The position numbers and the translations under genes were made by a program. The notes below the pieces were generated by a model, which saw only the letters and a program-made list of their open reading frames with translations, did not search any database and was not told where the DNA came from. From Chitinophagaceae bacterium (lineage in GTDB: Bacteria; Bacteroidota; Bacteroidia; Chitinophagales; Chitinophagaceae): 64,000 bases of DNA. Shown here one piece after another: positions 24,715 to 34,499 of the stretch. Location of the stretch: assembly GCA_019752045.1 (NCBI GenBank), contig JAIEMP010000005.1, forward strand, positions 1 through 64,000. Reading direction: 5' to 3'. The stretch's first letter is position 1, and the number at the start of each line of letters is the position of its first letter.

Positions 24715-26436
24715 ATGAACCCAAAACAAATTGTACGTACTGCTGGTATATTAATTGTAATCCTTACCTGCTTTTTATCATCTATGGCTCAGCGAAAACA
24801 AATCAATGTATCACAAATTGACCCTAGATTTACTTTTTCAGCTGAGAGGAAATGGGCTGTAGGCGATGAAGAGTATTTTTTTTATGTACAGAATAATACC
24901 AGTGAAGAATACCAGATGGTTGTAAATGTTACATTGGAATTAGCCTGTGTGGGAACCAAATCATTTGTACTGGGGTACAATAAAGTGGTTTATTTAAAAC
25001 CAAATGATCGTTTTGATGCTCATGACGACGACTACAGTCATATTTACACGAGTGGTGCTTCGTATTTTAAAACCTGCAGGTTAACAGACGGTAATTCATT
25101 TACACTTTTTAAAGGAATAAGGTATACATACAGTTCAATTGAAAATATAACACAAAAAAAAGCGGCAGAAGAAAAACGTAAACAGGAAGCAGAAGCCCTC
25201 AAACAAAAAAAGATAGAGGAAGAAAAGAAAGCTGCGGAAGAGAAAAAGAAAAAAGAAGAAGAATTGAAAATGGCCAATGAGAAAAAAGCAGCGGAAGAAA
25301 AAAAGATAACCGAAGAAAAACTGAAAGCTGAAGAAAAGAAAAAGGAAGAAGAAAAAAAAGAAACAACCGCAGACAATCAAAAAACGGGTACAACTGCTAC
25401 TGAAAAAAACAGTACAACTGCCCGAAATGAATATAATGCTCAGCGTGAAGCTCAAATGCAGGCACAGCAAAGAGAAGAGGAAGAGAGAAGAAAAGAACAA
25501 GAAGCCAGAGATCAGCGACAGCAGCAGTATAATGAATGGAAAAGAAATGCAAATGAAGAGAGAAGGCAGGCAGAAGCTGCAGGATTAGCCGCCAGTTTTG
25601 GCGTACTAACTATTGTGGGCGGCTGGATTTATAATGATAAGATGGGCGAAGCCAACCCAGATTATGTGTATGATAAACCGGAGAATAAAGGAAAAGTTCG
25701 TTTACACGCAAGTATAGAATACGGATATTCTTTTTCTTATTACCCACTCATTTTTGCCAGTGATAAAACAACTATGATCAATGGTAATTATCAAACTACA
25801 AAATCACTTGAAAAACGAAATGCAACAACCATCAATCTGGATGTTAATTTAAAAGTGGGATTTGAACATGACCTATTTGGGGGCTATGGTTTTTTGTCAC
25901 CTAAAGCAGGGTTTAGTCCCATTTTCGATGGCTACCAGTTATCTGCTTTAGTATATGGCGGGAGATTATTTGCAGGATTGAAAAATATTAAAGTTTATGG
26001 TGAGTATACCGGCGGAAACAGAGGCTTTACCAAAACTGATAATGATCCTGAAGAAAGTGGTAAAGGTAAAACAGACATGAAATATCAGAAACTAGAATAT
26101 GGCTTACGGATTACTACAAATAAAGACGCAACATTCAGAAGGAATCATATTTCATTAGGAACGATTATGGAAAGACTCACACCGGGTGGTGTAGAATCTT
26201 ATTCAGATCCGGTTACAACCAATCTAATTTCATCCGGGTCTACTCCATGGATAACAGGTTATGCTTTTCAGTGGAAACGGGACCATACGTTTAATTTTTA
26301 TGTGAATTATTATCCCGCTTTTATTTATGGCGGCGAAACATCTTTTAATGCAGGGTCTCCCAGCTCTGAATTTAAAACAACTAAAACAGGGACATTTTTT
26401 GAAGTGGGATTTATCCGTTCAATTGACTTTTGGTAA
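24715..26436 (+). CDS. secreted coiled-coil protein with C-terminal beta-barrel-like domain
   Basis: This 573-residue protein has a signal peptide (AGILIVILTCFLSSMAQ). An N-terminal beta domain (about 30-140) is followed by about 145 residues of Lys/Glu/Ala-rich coil (AAEEKKKKEEELKMANEKK and the like), then a hydrophobic segment around 290-308 (GLAASFGVLTIVGGWIY). The C-terminal ~240 residues are beta-rich and end in an aromatic residue (GFIRSIDFW), as outer-membrane barrels do. The function is not recognised. It could link periplasm and outer membrane, but that is inference. It is divergent from the 7TM kinase across 274 bases. Confidence 0.65.
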   Translation: MNPKQIVRTAGILIVILTCFLSSMAQRKQINVSQIDPRFTFSAERKWAVGDEEYFFYVQNNTSEEYQMVVNVTLELACVGTKSFVLGYNKVVYLKPNDRFDAHDDDYSHIYTSGASYFKTCRLTDGNSFTLFKGIRYTYSSIENITQKKAAEEKRKQEAEALKQKKIEEEKKAAEEKKKKEEELKMANEKKAAEEKKITEEKLKAEEKKKEEEKKETTADNQKTGTTATEKNSTTARNEYNAQREAQMQAQQREEEERRKEQEARDQRQQQYNEWKRNANEERRQAEAAGLAASFGVLTIVGGWIYNDKMGEANPDYVYDKPENKGKVRLHASIEYGYSFSYYPLIFASDKTTMINGNYQTTKSLEKRNATTINLDVNLKVGFEHDLFGGYGFLSPKAGFSPIFDGYQLSALVYGGRLFAGLKNIKVYGEYTGGNRGFTKTDNDPEESGKGKTDMKYQKLEYGLRITTNKDATFRRNHISLGTIMERLTPGGVESYSDPVTTNLISSGSTPWITGYAFQWKRDHTFNFYVNYYPAFIYGGETSFNAGSPSSEFKTTKTGTFFEVGFIRSIDFW

Positions 26437-26470
26437 ACAGGTTATTACTGCTTAAAAAATTATATACAAC

Positions 26471-26923
26471 ATGAAACAAAACAATATAAACGTCTTGATG
26501 CTGTTATTTTTTATCAACTTCTTTTCCTGTATTAAACCTGCAGCAAATAACGAACCCGAAGAAGGACAGATCTATTTCAGATGGATACAAAACCTGAGCC
26601 ACCCCACTTGCTCAGGATGTGATTACTGGTGTAATCTCAGGTCGGGAAATTTTAATGACAGCAATGATGCAGTTCCTGATTATGCATCAGAAGATACATA
26701 TTACGGCCCCTGCCAACCTGCTACCTACACAGCACAATTTAATTTTGATCAGAACAACAGCGGTACAGGGCTCATCAGTTTTACCTATAAGCTCGAAAGA
26801 CCTGAGCCGGGTTACATCAGGTATTATACAAAGAACCTGCGGGAGTACAGATCGAATGTAAACCGCTGCATCAGCGTGGCAACAGAGCCGGGTAGTTTAA
26901 CGTATACGGATGTAAAGCAGTAA
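26471..26923 (+). CDS. small lipoprotein-like protein with cysteine cluster
   Basis: This 150-residue protein has a short signal region (NVLMLLFFINFFSCIKP, possible lipidation Cys20). A cysteine cluster HPTCSGCDYWC is followed by isolated Cys at about 85 and 135, suggesting disulfides. It lies 34 bases after the coiled-coil protein, so probably in the same transcript. No family is recognised. Confidence 0.55.
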   Translation: MKQNNINVLMLLFFINFFSCIKPAANNEPEEGQIYFRWIQNLSHPTCSGCDYWCNLRSGNFNDSNDAVPDYASEDTYYGPCQPATYTAQFNFDQNNSGTGLISFTYKLERPEPGYIRYYTKNLREYRSNVNRCISVATEPGSLTYTDVKQ

Positions 26924-26960
26924 TAATCGTGTTGCCTCTGCTGTTTTTATAACTGAATGC

Positions 26961-29144
26961 TTATTCACCCGGATGATACGTACGCTCTGCATGTTTCAAT
27001 ACATCTTCTTTATAAAACAGTACATCTTTGAATTGTCCCTTGGTGTACATTTCTAATTGATCAGTAAAATGTTTGCTGTTTACATCGCCACTGTTACCAC
27101 CGGCCAGTAAGGATTTTGCTTTGATCTTATCTCCAAACTCAACAGCACACACAAAACTGTTTCCATGAAATCCATAACGTTTTTTTGTTCCGGTAAAAGT
27201 GCTGCTGTTATACGATGGTAACATGCCCCATAATGCAGATGCAAACGGAACAGGATAACTGATTTTATTATCATCGTGCTGCTGAATAAGATCATTGCTG
27301 ATGCGTTGATAACGGTTGATATCGCCCCATTGTACTTCCCATGTTCCAAATTGCTTTTTGAGGTGATTGACTGTTTCAAGCAATGGTTGCAACAACTGAT
27401 CTGCCGTTGCTATTGAAGCAAAACGTTTGGTAGCTGTTACCTGATCATCTTCGCCATCTTCTACATACACGTTACGGATAGCAGCGTTGATACGTTGTAC
27501 CCATTCAACCGCCAGGGTGGTAGCAATAGAATGATTGGATGAATAATAATTCCAGTTTTTTAATACAGCAATGGGTGCTGCGAGTGAACGATACATTGAA
27601 TCAGTTGGCTGAATATTTTTTTCAAAAGATTTGATCAAAGCAGGTACCAATACTTCAAAGGCAGACAGGTAGGTATCATAACCTCCAGCAATAGTTTTAT
27701 CAATAGTAAATTTATTTTCTTTACTCAACACTCTTGCTGCGTTGATACCACGAAAGTTTTCACCATCAGGTGCCATGTATGCAGGGTAATCTTTTTTCTT
27801 TGGACTTGCATCGCCACTCACCGTGTATGGAGTGGAGTTACAGTTTTGAATCCAACCTGTTGATGGATTGATCATCTGCACAGTTTCAGTTGATTCGTGC
27901 AGGCCCATCCATTCTGTTGCAGCAATGCTTCCATCAACAGCTTTGCTCCAATTGAATTTGGTATCTCTCTTTGGCATATAGTTACCATGCCAGTAGGCAA
28001 TGTTTCCTTTGTTATCTGCAAACACAGTGCTGTTGCTGGTGTTACCACGCAGTGCCATTACTTTTTTATAATCATCCAGTCCTTTTGCTTTGGTGCGTTG
28101 CCAGCTTTGAATTAATCCATTCATCATGCGGTTGCTGGAGCGTACACTGATGTATTGCCCGTTGCGGTTTGCCATTACCGGACCATGATGCGTTGCGTAA
28201 GTGGTAAATGTTTTTGTAATCAGTTCATTTCCCTGTTTTACTTTTATGCTGATCTGTTTTTGTTTTACAGAGCGCTGTGTGTTTTCATAGAGGTAATTCA
28301 TGTTGTTTCCACTGCCGGTTATTTTCTCTGCATACATATCAGCCACATCTACATTGGCACTGGTATGCATCCATCCACAGTATTCATTAAAACCCTGGTA
28401 CACGAAAAATTGTCCCCATGTAACAGCACCGTATGCATTCAAACCTTGTTCACTTGATACATGTACTTCCGGACGGAAATAAAATGTTACATGCGGATTG
28501 ATATACAAAATAGATTTTCCACTTGCTGTTTTTGAAGGAGCAATGGCAAACCCATTCGACCCGCTACTATTGTCTGTAAATTCTTTGGGACGATAAGCAA
28601 CAGGTGCATTTCCATCGCCATATAAATTTCTTACATCGGCAGCAGTAATATCACCGGTGCTGATGGCACCAATACTTCCATCGGTCCACAATAACTGGTA
28701 CCATGGTTTAAAACGTGTAAGCAATGCAGGTTTTACAGAGGGGTGCGTGTAGAGATAATAATTAATGCCATCTGCATACGCATTCAATAAAGTTTTCAGC
28801 CATTGTGGTGCTTTGTTATAATCTGCAACTGCTTCTGCACTGTCGATGATTAAACGTAGATACAGATCGTTGTACAATTCACTCTCACCTGCCACCTCAG
28901 CTTTGCGGCCGAGCTTTTCAATATAGTTCGCCTCCACTCGTTTAAAATCATCTTCACATTGTGCATACAGCAAACCAAACACAGCATCTGCATCTGTTTT
29001 ACCATAGATGTGCGGTATACCCCAATTATCACGAACAATAGTTACATGTTGCGCCTGTTGTTTCCAGCGTTTGATTTCTGATTGCGAAAAGCTTTGTGCA
29101 AAAACTTGTAATGGCAGCAAAAAAACAACGAGTAAATACTTCAT
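26961..29144 (-). CDS. penicillin acylase family (Ntn-hydrolase) protein
   Basis: This 727-residue exported amidase starts at MKYLLVVFLLPLQVFAQ (29144); an upstream ATG at 29165 adds seven residues before the signal. N-terminal acylase features (VTIVRDNWGIPHIYG, LLYAQCEDDF) precede the autocatalytic site GSNGFAIAPSK. The Ser of GSN (residue 196 from this start) is the expected N-terminal nucleophile, and the matching beta chain runs to the end. The family cleaves amides such as penicillins, N-acyl-homoserine lactones or aculeacin; the substrate here cannot be read from sequence. Confidence 0.88.
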   Translation of the reverse strand: MKYLLVVFLLPLQVFAQSFSQSEIKRWKQQAQHVTIVRDNWGIPHIYGKTDADAVFGLLYAQCEDDFKRVEANYIEKLGRKAEVAGESELYNDLYLRLIIDSAEAVADYNKAPQWLKTLLNAYADGINYYLYTHPSVKPALLTRFKPWYQLLWTDGSIGAISTGDITAADVRNLYGDGNAPVAYRPKEFTDNSSGSNGFAIAPSKTASGKSILYINPHVTFYFRPEVHVSSEQGLNAYGAVTWGQFFVYQGFNEYCGWMHTSANVDVADMYAEKITGSGNNMNYLYENTQRSVKQKQISIKVKQGNELITKTFTTYATHHGPVMANRNGQYISVRSSNRMMNGLIQSWQRTKAKGLDDYKKVMALRGNTSNSTVFADNKGNIAYWHGNYMPKRDTKFNWSKAVDGSIAATEWMGLHESTETVQMINPSTGWIQNCNSTPYTVSGDASPKKKDYPAYMAPDGENFRGINAARVLSKENKFTIDKTIAGGYDTYLSAFEVLVPALIKSFEKNIQPTDSMYRSLAAPIAVLKNWNYYSSNHSIATTLAVEWVQRINAAIRNVYVEDGEDDQVTATKRFASIATADQLLQPLLETVNHLKKQFGTWEVQWGDINRYQRISNDLIQQHDDNKISYPVPFASALWGMLPSYNSSTFTGTKKRYGFHGNSFVCAVEFGDKIKAKSLLAGGNSGDVNSKHFTDQLEMYTKGQFKDVLFYKEDVLKHAERTYHPGE

Positions 29145-29207
29145 AACATGAATTGAATTAATCAATTCTACTAAGCTAAGTATTCATTCCTGTCTGAACA
29201 AAAGCAG

Positions 29208-29981
29208 TTATTGCTGTTCTGGCAAAATGGTATGAACGGTGGCCTCTGTTTGTTTTTTTCTAAAATCCGGTTGCCAGTAAAAGAAGAGTCGAATGGTGTG
29301 ATTGCGGTTGTACTGATAACCGCTTAAACGTTGCTGATACACCAACATGTATCCCATATCGAATGAAAGGGAGTTGGTGATTTGTTGCCGAATACCTGCA
29401 AACACCCGGTTTTGATCGAACGAATTATAAACGATGTCTTTACCGGATTGAAGCAATAGTTCATCAGCCACAGCAATAGAGGGGATGAACGTTTTTTTAC
29501 TAACAGGTATGTTGATGGATAACTGATAACGGTAGCGGGTACTGTAACGGTATTCTGTTGTTGGTAAAAAATTCACCACCCGTTGCTGCCAGCGCTCTTC
29601 CACACGCAACCGTTGCTGTAACCGTATGTTGCCAAATGAATGTGTTAGTTGTGCATGTTGATACAATCTGTTTTCGTTGGTAAATAATTCTGTGGCACCA
29701 TTACGGTTGGCCAGCCACACATGACCGGCTCCTCCACCAATAGTGAATTGCCGGTTTACATGATAAACAGCACCTAACCGAACGAAATAGAAACTATTGT
29801 TCTTTAAAAAATTTGTACGACGCATATGCGCATCGGCAACCACACTCCATTGATTGGATACACGAATTTGATTATTGATGCTCCACCAGAAATGCTGCTG
29901 CGTTTGTACTTCACGTGTACGCTGTGCGCTGCTGTTTGTAAAGAACAGCGGGGAAAAAATAAGTAAGAAGAAATACTTCAA
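29208..29981 (-). CDS. DUF2490 outer-membrane protein
   Basis: This 257-residue protein has a signal peptide (FFLLIFSPLFFTNSSAQ). The body is the DUF2490 pattern: QQHFWWSINNQIRVSNQW, then repeated amphipathic strands with R/W/Y alternation (RLRVEERWQQRV, YRYSTRYRYQLSI), as expected for a beta-barrel. The role is unknown. It is upstream of the acylase gene by about 60 bases on the same strand. Confidence 0.8.
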   Translation of the reverse strand: MKYFFLLIFSPLFFTNSSAQRTREVQTQQHFWWSINNQIRVSNQWSVVADAHMRRTNFLKNNSFYFVRLGAVYHVNRQFTIGGGAGHVWLANRNGATELFTNENRLYQHAQLTHSFGNIRLQQRLRVEERWQQRVVNFLPTTEYRYSTRYRYQLSINIPVSKKTFIPSIAVADELLLQSGKDIVYNSFDQNRVFAGIRQQITNSLSFDMGYMLVYQQRLSGYQYNRNHTIRLFFYWQPDFRKKQTEATVHTILPEQQ

Positions 29982-30063
29982 GCCATTTGAGATTTGGTGC
30001 CGGCAAAACTAAAAGCTGCAATTTTGATATTAGGTGAACTTTGTCACATAAGCAGCAGATCAA

Positions 30064-30642
30064 TTACAGGTTATTTTTCAGTGAGTTGAGGTAATCTTGT
30101 TTTGCAGGCTCTTTTACATTACGGCAATAGGCAGTAAAGTACTGATGCTTTTGTAAAAACGAAATCTGCACATGGTTCCATTGTTCTTTTGTGAGCTGCG
30201 GATGCAGGTGGAGCAGTTCTTCGTATAACTTCTGCGCCAGAGGGGCTGCCAGATCTGTGCCCAGGTATTCCAGATCGGCATCGGCTACAATTTCTTCTAA
30301 TCTGTTAGTGGGGCTTTGAGGAATTTTTGTTGCACGAATAATGCCGAAGATAACAGCAATCTCGTTCTCCGAAAAATCATAGAGCGGTAAATACTGTTGT
30401 GCAATTTTGCAGCTTTCTTCTTCATGCCCGTAAAATGAAACAATGCAGCCCACATCGTGCCAGAGAGCTGCAGTACGTATGAGTTTTATTTCTTCTTCGG
30501 TGCATTGCTCCTGCCTTGCAATTTCTTCTGCTTTCAGCTGAACATACAGTGTATGATCTGTATTATGATAGCTGAAATGAGCCGGTAGTTTTTCGTTCAG
30601 CAGACTTAAAACAAATTGCTGCATTTGTTCAGCTGTGCCCAT
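30064..30642 (-). CDS. HD-domain phosphohydrolase-like protein
   Basis: This 192-residue protein has the HD ligands in order: the first His in FSYHNTDHT, the HD pair in AALWHDVG, the further His in YGHEEES, and the Asp in VADADLEYLG. It resembles small (p)ppGpp/nucleotide HD phosphohydrolases annotated as HD domain proteins. It overlaps the YitT gene by 14 bases, so it is translated from the same message. The substrate is unknown. Confidence 0.82.
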   Translation of the reverse strand: MGTAEQMQQFVLSLLNEKLPAHFSYHNTDHTLYVQLKAEEIARQEQCTEEEIKLIRTAALWHDVGCIVSFYGHEEESCKIAQQYLPLYDFSENEIAVIFGIIRATKIPQSPTNRLEEIVADADLEYLGTDLAAPLAQKLYEELLHLHPQLTKEQWNHVQISFLQKHQYFTAYCRNVKEPAKQDYLNSLKNNL

Positions 30643-31528
30643 GTGCTTTTGCTTTTAAGATACCCCCTGCTGCTTCTTTTATGCTCTGTACATATACAAA
30701 TGCTTTGTGGTCAATACCCATAATGGCAGTTTGTATCTGATGCACTTCTAGACGGGTAACGATGGTTACAATAATTTCGCATTCAGTTTTTACTTCAAAA
30801 CTTCCGGGCAGGTAACCTCTTTCTCCTTTGTACACCGTAATGCCTTTGCCCAGTTCATTTACTAAATAATCTTTCACCGCATCCTGTTGCCCGGAGATGA
30901 TATTGATAGCGGTATATTGTTCAATGCCATCCACCACATAATCTGTAGCTCTTGTGGCAGTAAAATAAGTGATGAGCGAATACATAGCCGTTTCTAAACC
31001 AAACTGAAAAGCAGCGGCTGCAAAAATGAGTGCATTAAATAGTAAAATGATTTCACTGTTACTGAATCCGGTTTTCCGTTTGGTGAAAACTGCCAGCACT
31101 TCGGCGCCATCAATTACTCCGCCGGAACGCAGTACCAGCCCCACACCGGTGCCAATCAGTAATCCTCCAAAAATGGCAATGAGTAATCTGTCTGATGTAA
31201 TTGGTTTGATATCAATAAACAATAAACCCGCAGCTAAAATAGTAACGGCCAGAATGGTTTGTACGGCAAAGGTTTTACCAATCCGTTTGTATCCAAGATA
31301 TATAAACGGGAGATTGAGTACCACTACCAGCAAACTGATATTGAGATGAAATACTTCGTGCAGCAGAATGGAGATACCGGTAATACCTCCGTCTAAAAAT
31401 TTATTCGGGATCATAAAACCACGCATGGCCAACACCGCCAGCCCGCATCCAAACAGGGTTTGCAGGAGGTTGTTTACCCTTAACACCTGTTTCCAGTTTA
31501 CACGATCAGCTTTATATTTTGGGTGCAT
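30629..31528 (-). CDS. YitT family membrane protein (DUF161 + DUF2179)
   Basis: This 299-residue protein has five or six membrane segments with the YitT hallmarks: FMIPNKFLDGGITGISILL near the N-terminus, GTGVGLVLRSGGVIDGAEVLAV in the middle (broken at the family GG), and a soluble DUF2179 domain (about 215-290, IVTIVTRLEVHQIQTAIMG). The family is of unproven transport function. It is first in a two-gene unit with the HD protein. Confidence 0.88.
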   Translation of the reverse strand: MHPKYKADRVNWKQVLRVNNLLQTLFGCGLAVLAMRGFMIPNKFLDGGITGISILLHEVFHLNISLLVVVLNLPFIYLGYKRIGKTFAVQTILAVTILAAGLLFIDIKPITSDRLLIAIFGGLLIGTGVGLVLRSGGVIDGAEVLAVFTKRKTGFSNSEIILLFNALIFAAAAFQFGLETAMYSLITYFTATRATDYVVDGIEQYTAINIISGQQDAVKDYLVNELGKGITVYKGERGYLPGSFEVKTECEIIVTIVTRLEVHQIQTAIMGIDHKAFVYVQSIKEAAGGILKAKAHGHS

Positions 31529-31627
31529 GCAGGAGCAGTTGGTTTTGTATTACAGCGTAAGATAGTTTGCAGACTTTATTTTTGCAATGAAGAACCTAAT
31601 TATATTATGGACTTCCACATTCCTCCT

Positions 31628-33034
31628 TTATTTGTTCTTACGTTTAAAATAAACGTAAAACAAAATTCCACTTAACACAAGCGATAAACCAATCAATGAT
31701 TCTACAGGTTCTGTAATTACTGTATTGATCAGTAATGCAAAGGAAAACAGCATAATAACAGCAGGGATAAACGGGTAGCCTGTTAACTTTTGCCGAATGG
31801 TTCCATTCCGTTTCATTTTAAAGAGGGCCATTGCTATTAAACTGTAAAAGAGAAATCCTGCAAAGATCACCATATTGGTAAGCCGGTCAAAAGTACCTGA
31901 AAGAACCAGTATACAACTCCAAACCATGGTATAGATTAATGCAACGGATGGTGTACGATAAACAGGATGAACTGTTGCAACCTTTTGAAAAAAGAATTTT
32001 TCCTGTGCCATACGAAAATAAATACGTGCATGTGCAAGAATAATTCCGTTGAGCGATCCAAATACAGAGATCATGATCAATGCAACAATCAATGATTGCC
32101 CTGCTTTGCCCAGCAAAGTTTCTGCAACCACAGCTGCACCAATGCTGCTTTGATTAACCGCTCTTAATGCATCTAATGAAAGCACATTCATATAGGCGAG
32201 GTTTACGAGTACGTACAACAACATGGCAATGACTACACCACTTATGATCGCTATCGGAATATTGCGTTTGGGGTTTTTGAGTTCACCGGTGATAAATGTA
32301 ACATTACTCCATCCATCATATGCCCAGAAGGCACTGAGCATGGCTGTTAGTACAGCACTGAGTAATGCAGCTCCATGTAAACCTGAAGAAGGATTCACTT
32401 CAGGTACATTGGTTACAGTAACAGGTGCATATGATAAACCAAGAACGATGAGAAAAAGAATACCGATTATTTTGGCTGATGTAACCACATTGTTCACCAG
32501 TCCTCCGTTTTGCACACCACGGTAATTGATCCATGTTAATAAAACAATGGCAGCAATGGCAAGTAATTTAATGCCCCCATCTGCAAACGGAAAAATGATA
32601 TCGCCCACAGAAAGATGCTCCAGTGTTTGAAAGGGATTTCCTAATGGAATAAATACATTCACAGTTTGAGCAAAAATGAAACCGAGTGCCGCAACCGAAG
32701 CACAGCCCATAATGGTAAAATCTGTCCAGCCAAATATGAATGAAACAAAATGACCGAACGACAGACGGAGGTATTCATACACACCACCTGATTCTTCAGT
32801 TAAGTTCGAAAGCCCTGCTAATGTAAAAGCACCAAACATGGTAATAATGCCGGCGCCAACCCATGCTGCAATAATCCATCCTTCGCTCAATCCTGTTTGC
32901 GCCATGGGAACGATCTTCTTAAATACACCCGAGCCAATCATCATACCGGCAGTTAATAAAATGCCGGTTGTTAAACCCAATACACGTTTTAGTGTTGGTT
33001 GTTGATTGGTGGAAGAAGCTGTTGATGAGTCCAT
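31628..33034 (-). CDS. APC superfamily amino acid permease
   Basis: This 468-residue protein has twelve hydrophobic segments and the APC start (LGLTTGILLTAGMMIGSGVF, the GSG substrate loop). The middle reads FWAYDGWSNVTFITGELKN and SIFG-like repeats are replaced by VFGSLNGIILAHARIY, as in LAT-type exchangers. It probably imports or exchanges amino acids. Ends are clean; a TPR protein gene lies 22 bases upstream on the same strand. Confidence 0.88.
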   Translation of the reverse strand: MDSSTASSTNQQPTLKRVLGLTTGILLTAGMMIGSGVFKKIVPMAQTGLSEGWIIAAWVGAGIITMFGAFTLAGLSNLTEESGGVYEYLRLSFGHFVSFIFGWTDFTIMGCASVAALGFIFAQTVNVFIPLGNPFQTLEHLSVGDIIFPFADGGIKLLAIAAIVLLTWINYRGVQNGGLVNNVVTSAKIIGILFLIVLGLSYAPVTVTNVPEVNPSSGLHGAALLSAVLTAMLSAFWAYDGWSNVTFITGELKNPKRNIPIAIISGVVIAMLLYVLVNLAYMNVLSLDALRAVNQSSIGAAVVAETLLGKAGQSLIVALIMISVFGSLNGIILAHARIYFRMAQEKFFFQKVATVHPVYRTPSVALIYTMVWSCILVLSGTFDRLTNMVIFAGFLFYSLIAMALFKMKRNGTIRQKLTGYPFIPAVIMLFSFALLINTVITEPVESLIGLSLVLSGILFYVYFKRKNK

Positions 33035-33056
33035 ATGAATTGAAAGAATGAGTTGA

Positions 33057-34457
33057 TTATACAGAAGAATCCTGAGACCTGTCTAACTCTTCAATTGTTT
33101 TCCTCGCTGCAGCCAACCGTATCTGTTTATTCTTCTCCACCAGTTTTGCAGTTGCCCAATGTTCCAATTTGTGGTGAAGTGGTACAAGCAATGCTGCAAT
33201 AGCAACCAACGCCAGCAACATCAGTACAGGATTATGATGCGTAATGCGTTCTAAAAAGGGATGCAGTAATAAGTTTAAAAACTCAAAAACAATCAATAAA
33301 GCAATGACACCAAAAAACTCAATCAGTTTTGTGTTCGTAATAAAGCTCCGGCTGAGGAGAAGATAAAGAGTAAGTAAAACAATAATGCCAAGTGCAATTA
33401 ATGCGTATTGGATGTTTTGCTTGCGTTGCTGTTCTTCTTTTATTTTTTCTGCGGCTGTTTCCTGCTGCCGCAAATCTTCTTCAAAGGTCATTAATTGTAT
33501 TTGCTGGCTGGCCTTTTTACTATAAAACGAATCGTTAGCAATTTTATAGATAGCTGCGTATTTTAATGTACTGTCACAATTATCTTTTTCATACATATCA
33601 GTAAGCAATCTGGCGGGTTTTATACTCATAAAAGCGTAATCAGTATTTTGAACAGCAGCTATCGATTTTTTTGCATACAATAAACAACTATCGGGTTGAT
33701 TCATTCTTTGATAATGTTCGGCCAGGCTTACGTAAGCCCAATTCAATTGTCTTACTCTATTACCTTCTATAGCTTTTTGAATGGACATGTTATAATAAGT
33801 GATTGCTAAAGCAGCATTACCCATCAAGCTATGAACCCCACCTAAATTCCATAGTACATAAGACAGATCCAGGGTATCATATTTCAACGTCAATTCATAA
33901 CTTCTTTGTAAAAAGGATAATGCCGAATCTGGTTTAGACATTTTGAAATACATAGATCCTATATTCATTAAAGGCCAGGCTTTGACCATGTTATTTCTAC
34001 CCCTTTCTGCATCAGGCAATGCTGATAAATATAACTTTAGCCCCTCATCGTATTCCTCCCGGTCCCTGTAAATATGACCCATCAGGTTTTTTGTCATCGC
34101 CAGTATGGAAAGGTTTCCGTACTTCTCGGCCAGTGCCAAAGATTTTTGATGATACTCTAATGCTTTTATAAAATTTCCTGCCATACGGTATCCAAAACCG
34201 ATAAAACAATATGCTGAAGCTTCTATTAAAATGTCTTTATTCTTCTCTGATTGCTTAAGCAAAGCTTGCCCTGCTTCCATCAACGTACCAGGATTAGAAT
34301 CAAATCCCGGAGAGAAAAAGCTGAATATTAAATCAACTTTTTTGTCTTCGTCTTTTTCAACAGCGATTTTCTGAATTATTGAATCTGCATTTAGCTTTTG
34401 TGCAAAAGCTGTTTGCATACCTGCAACAAAACAAAAGAGGGTTATTATTTTTTTCAT
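33057..34457 (-). CDS. TPR protein with C-terminal membrane segments
   Basis: This 466-residue protein has a signal peptide and about six tetratricopeptide repeats between residues 50 and 300 (e.g. ALEYHQKSLALAEKYGN, ALSFLQRSYELTLKYDT). A coil (QETAAEKIKEEQQRKQN) and three membrane segments (about 345-435) follow, ending in a charged tail. The layout resembles TPR sensor kinases without the kinase part. It is a candidate regulator or scaffold with an unassigned partner. Confidence 0.7.
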   Translation of the reverse strand: MKKIITLFCFVAGMQTAFAQKLNADSIIQKIAVEKDEDKKVDLIFSFFSPGFDSNPGTLMEAGQALLKQSEKNKDILIEASAYCFIGFGYRMAGNFIKALEYHQKSLALAEKYGNLSILAMTKNLMGHIYRDREEYDEGLKLYLSALPDAERGRNNMVKAWPLMNIGSMYFKMSKPDSALSFLQRSYELTLKYDTLDLSYVLWNLGGVHSLMGNAALAITYYNMSIQKAIEGNRVRQLNWAYVSLAEHYQRMNQPDSCLLYAKKSIAAVQNTDYAFMSIKPARLLTDMYEKDNCDSTLKYAAIYKIANDSFYSKKASQQIQLMTFEEDLRQQETAAEKIKEEQQRKQNIQYALIALGIIVLLTLYLLLSRSFITNTKLIEFFGVIALLIVFEFLNLLLHPFLERITHHNPVLMLLALVAIAALLVPLHHKLEHWATAKLVEKNKQIRLAAARKTIEELDRSQDSSV

Positions 34458-34499
34458 AATTCAGTTTATTAAATCTTTAGTATTTATCTGCTGCACCCG

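Noticed and set aside
25044-25500. Several minus-strand open frames over the coiled-coil region
   Set aside because: They encode almost only Phe, Ser and Leu, the complement of Lys/Glu-rich codons; low-complexity shadow.
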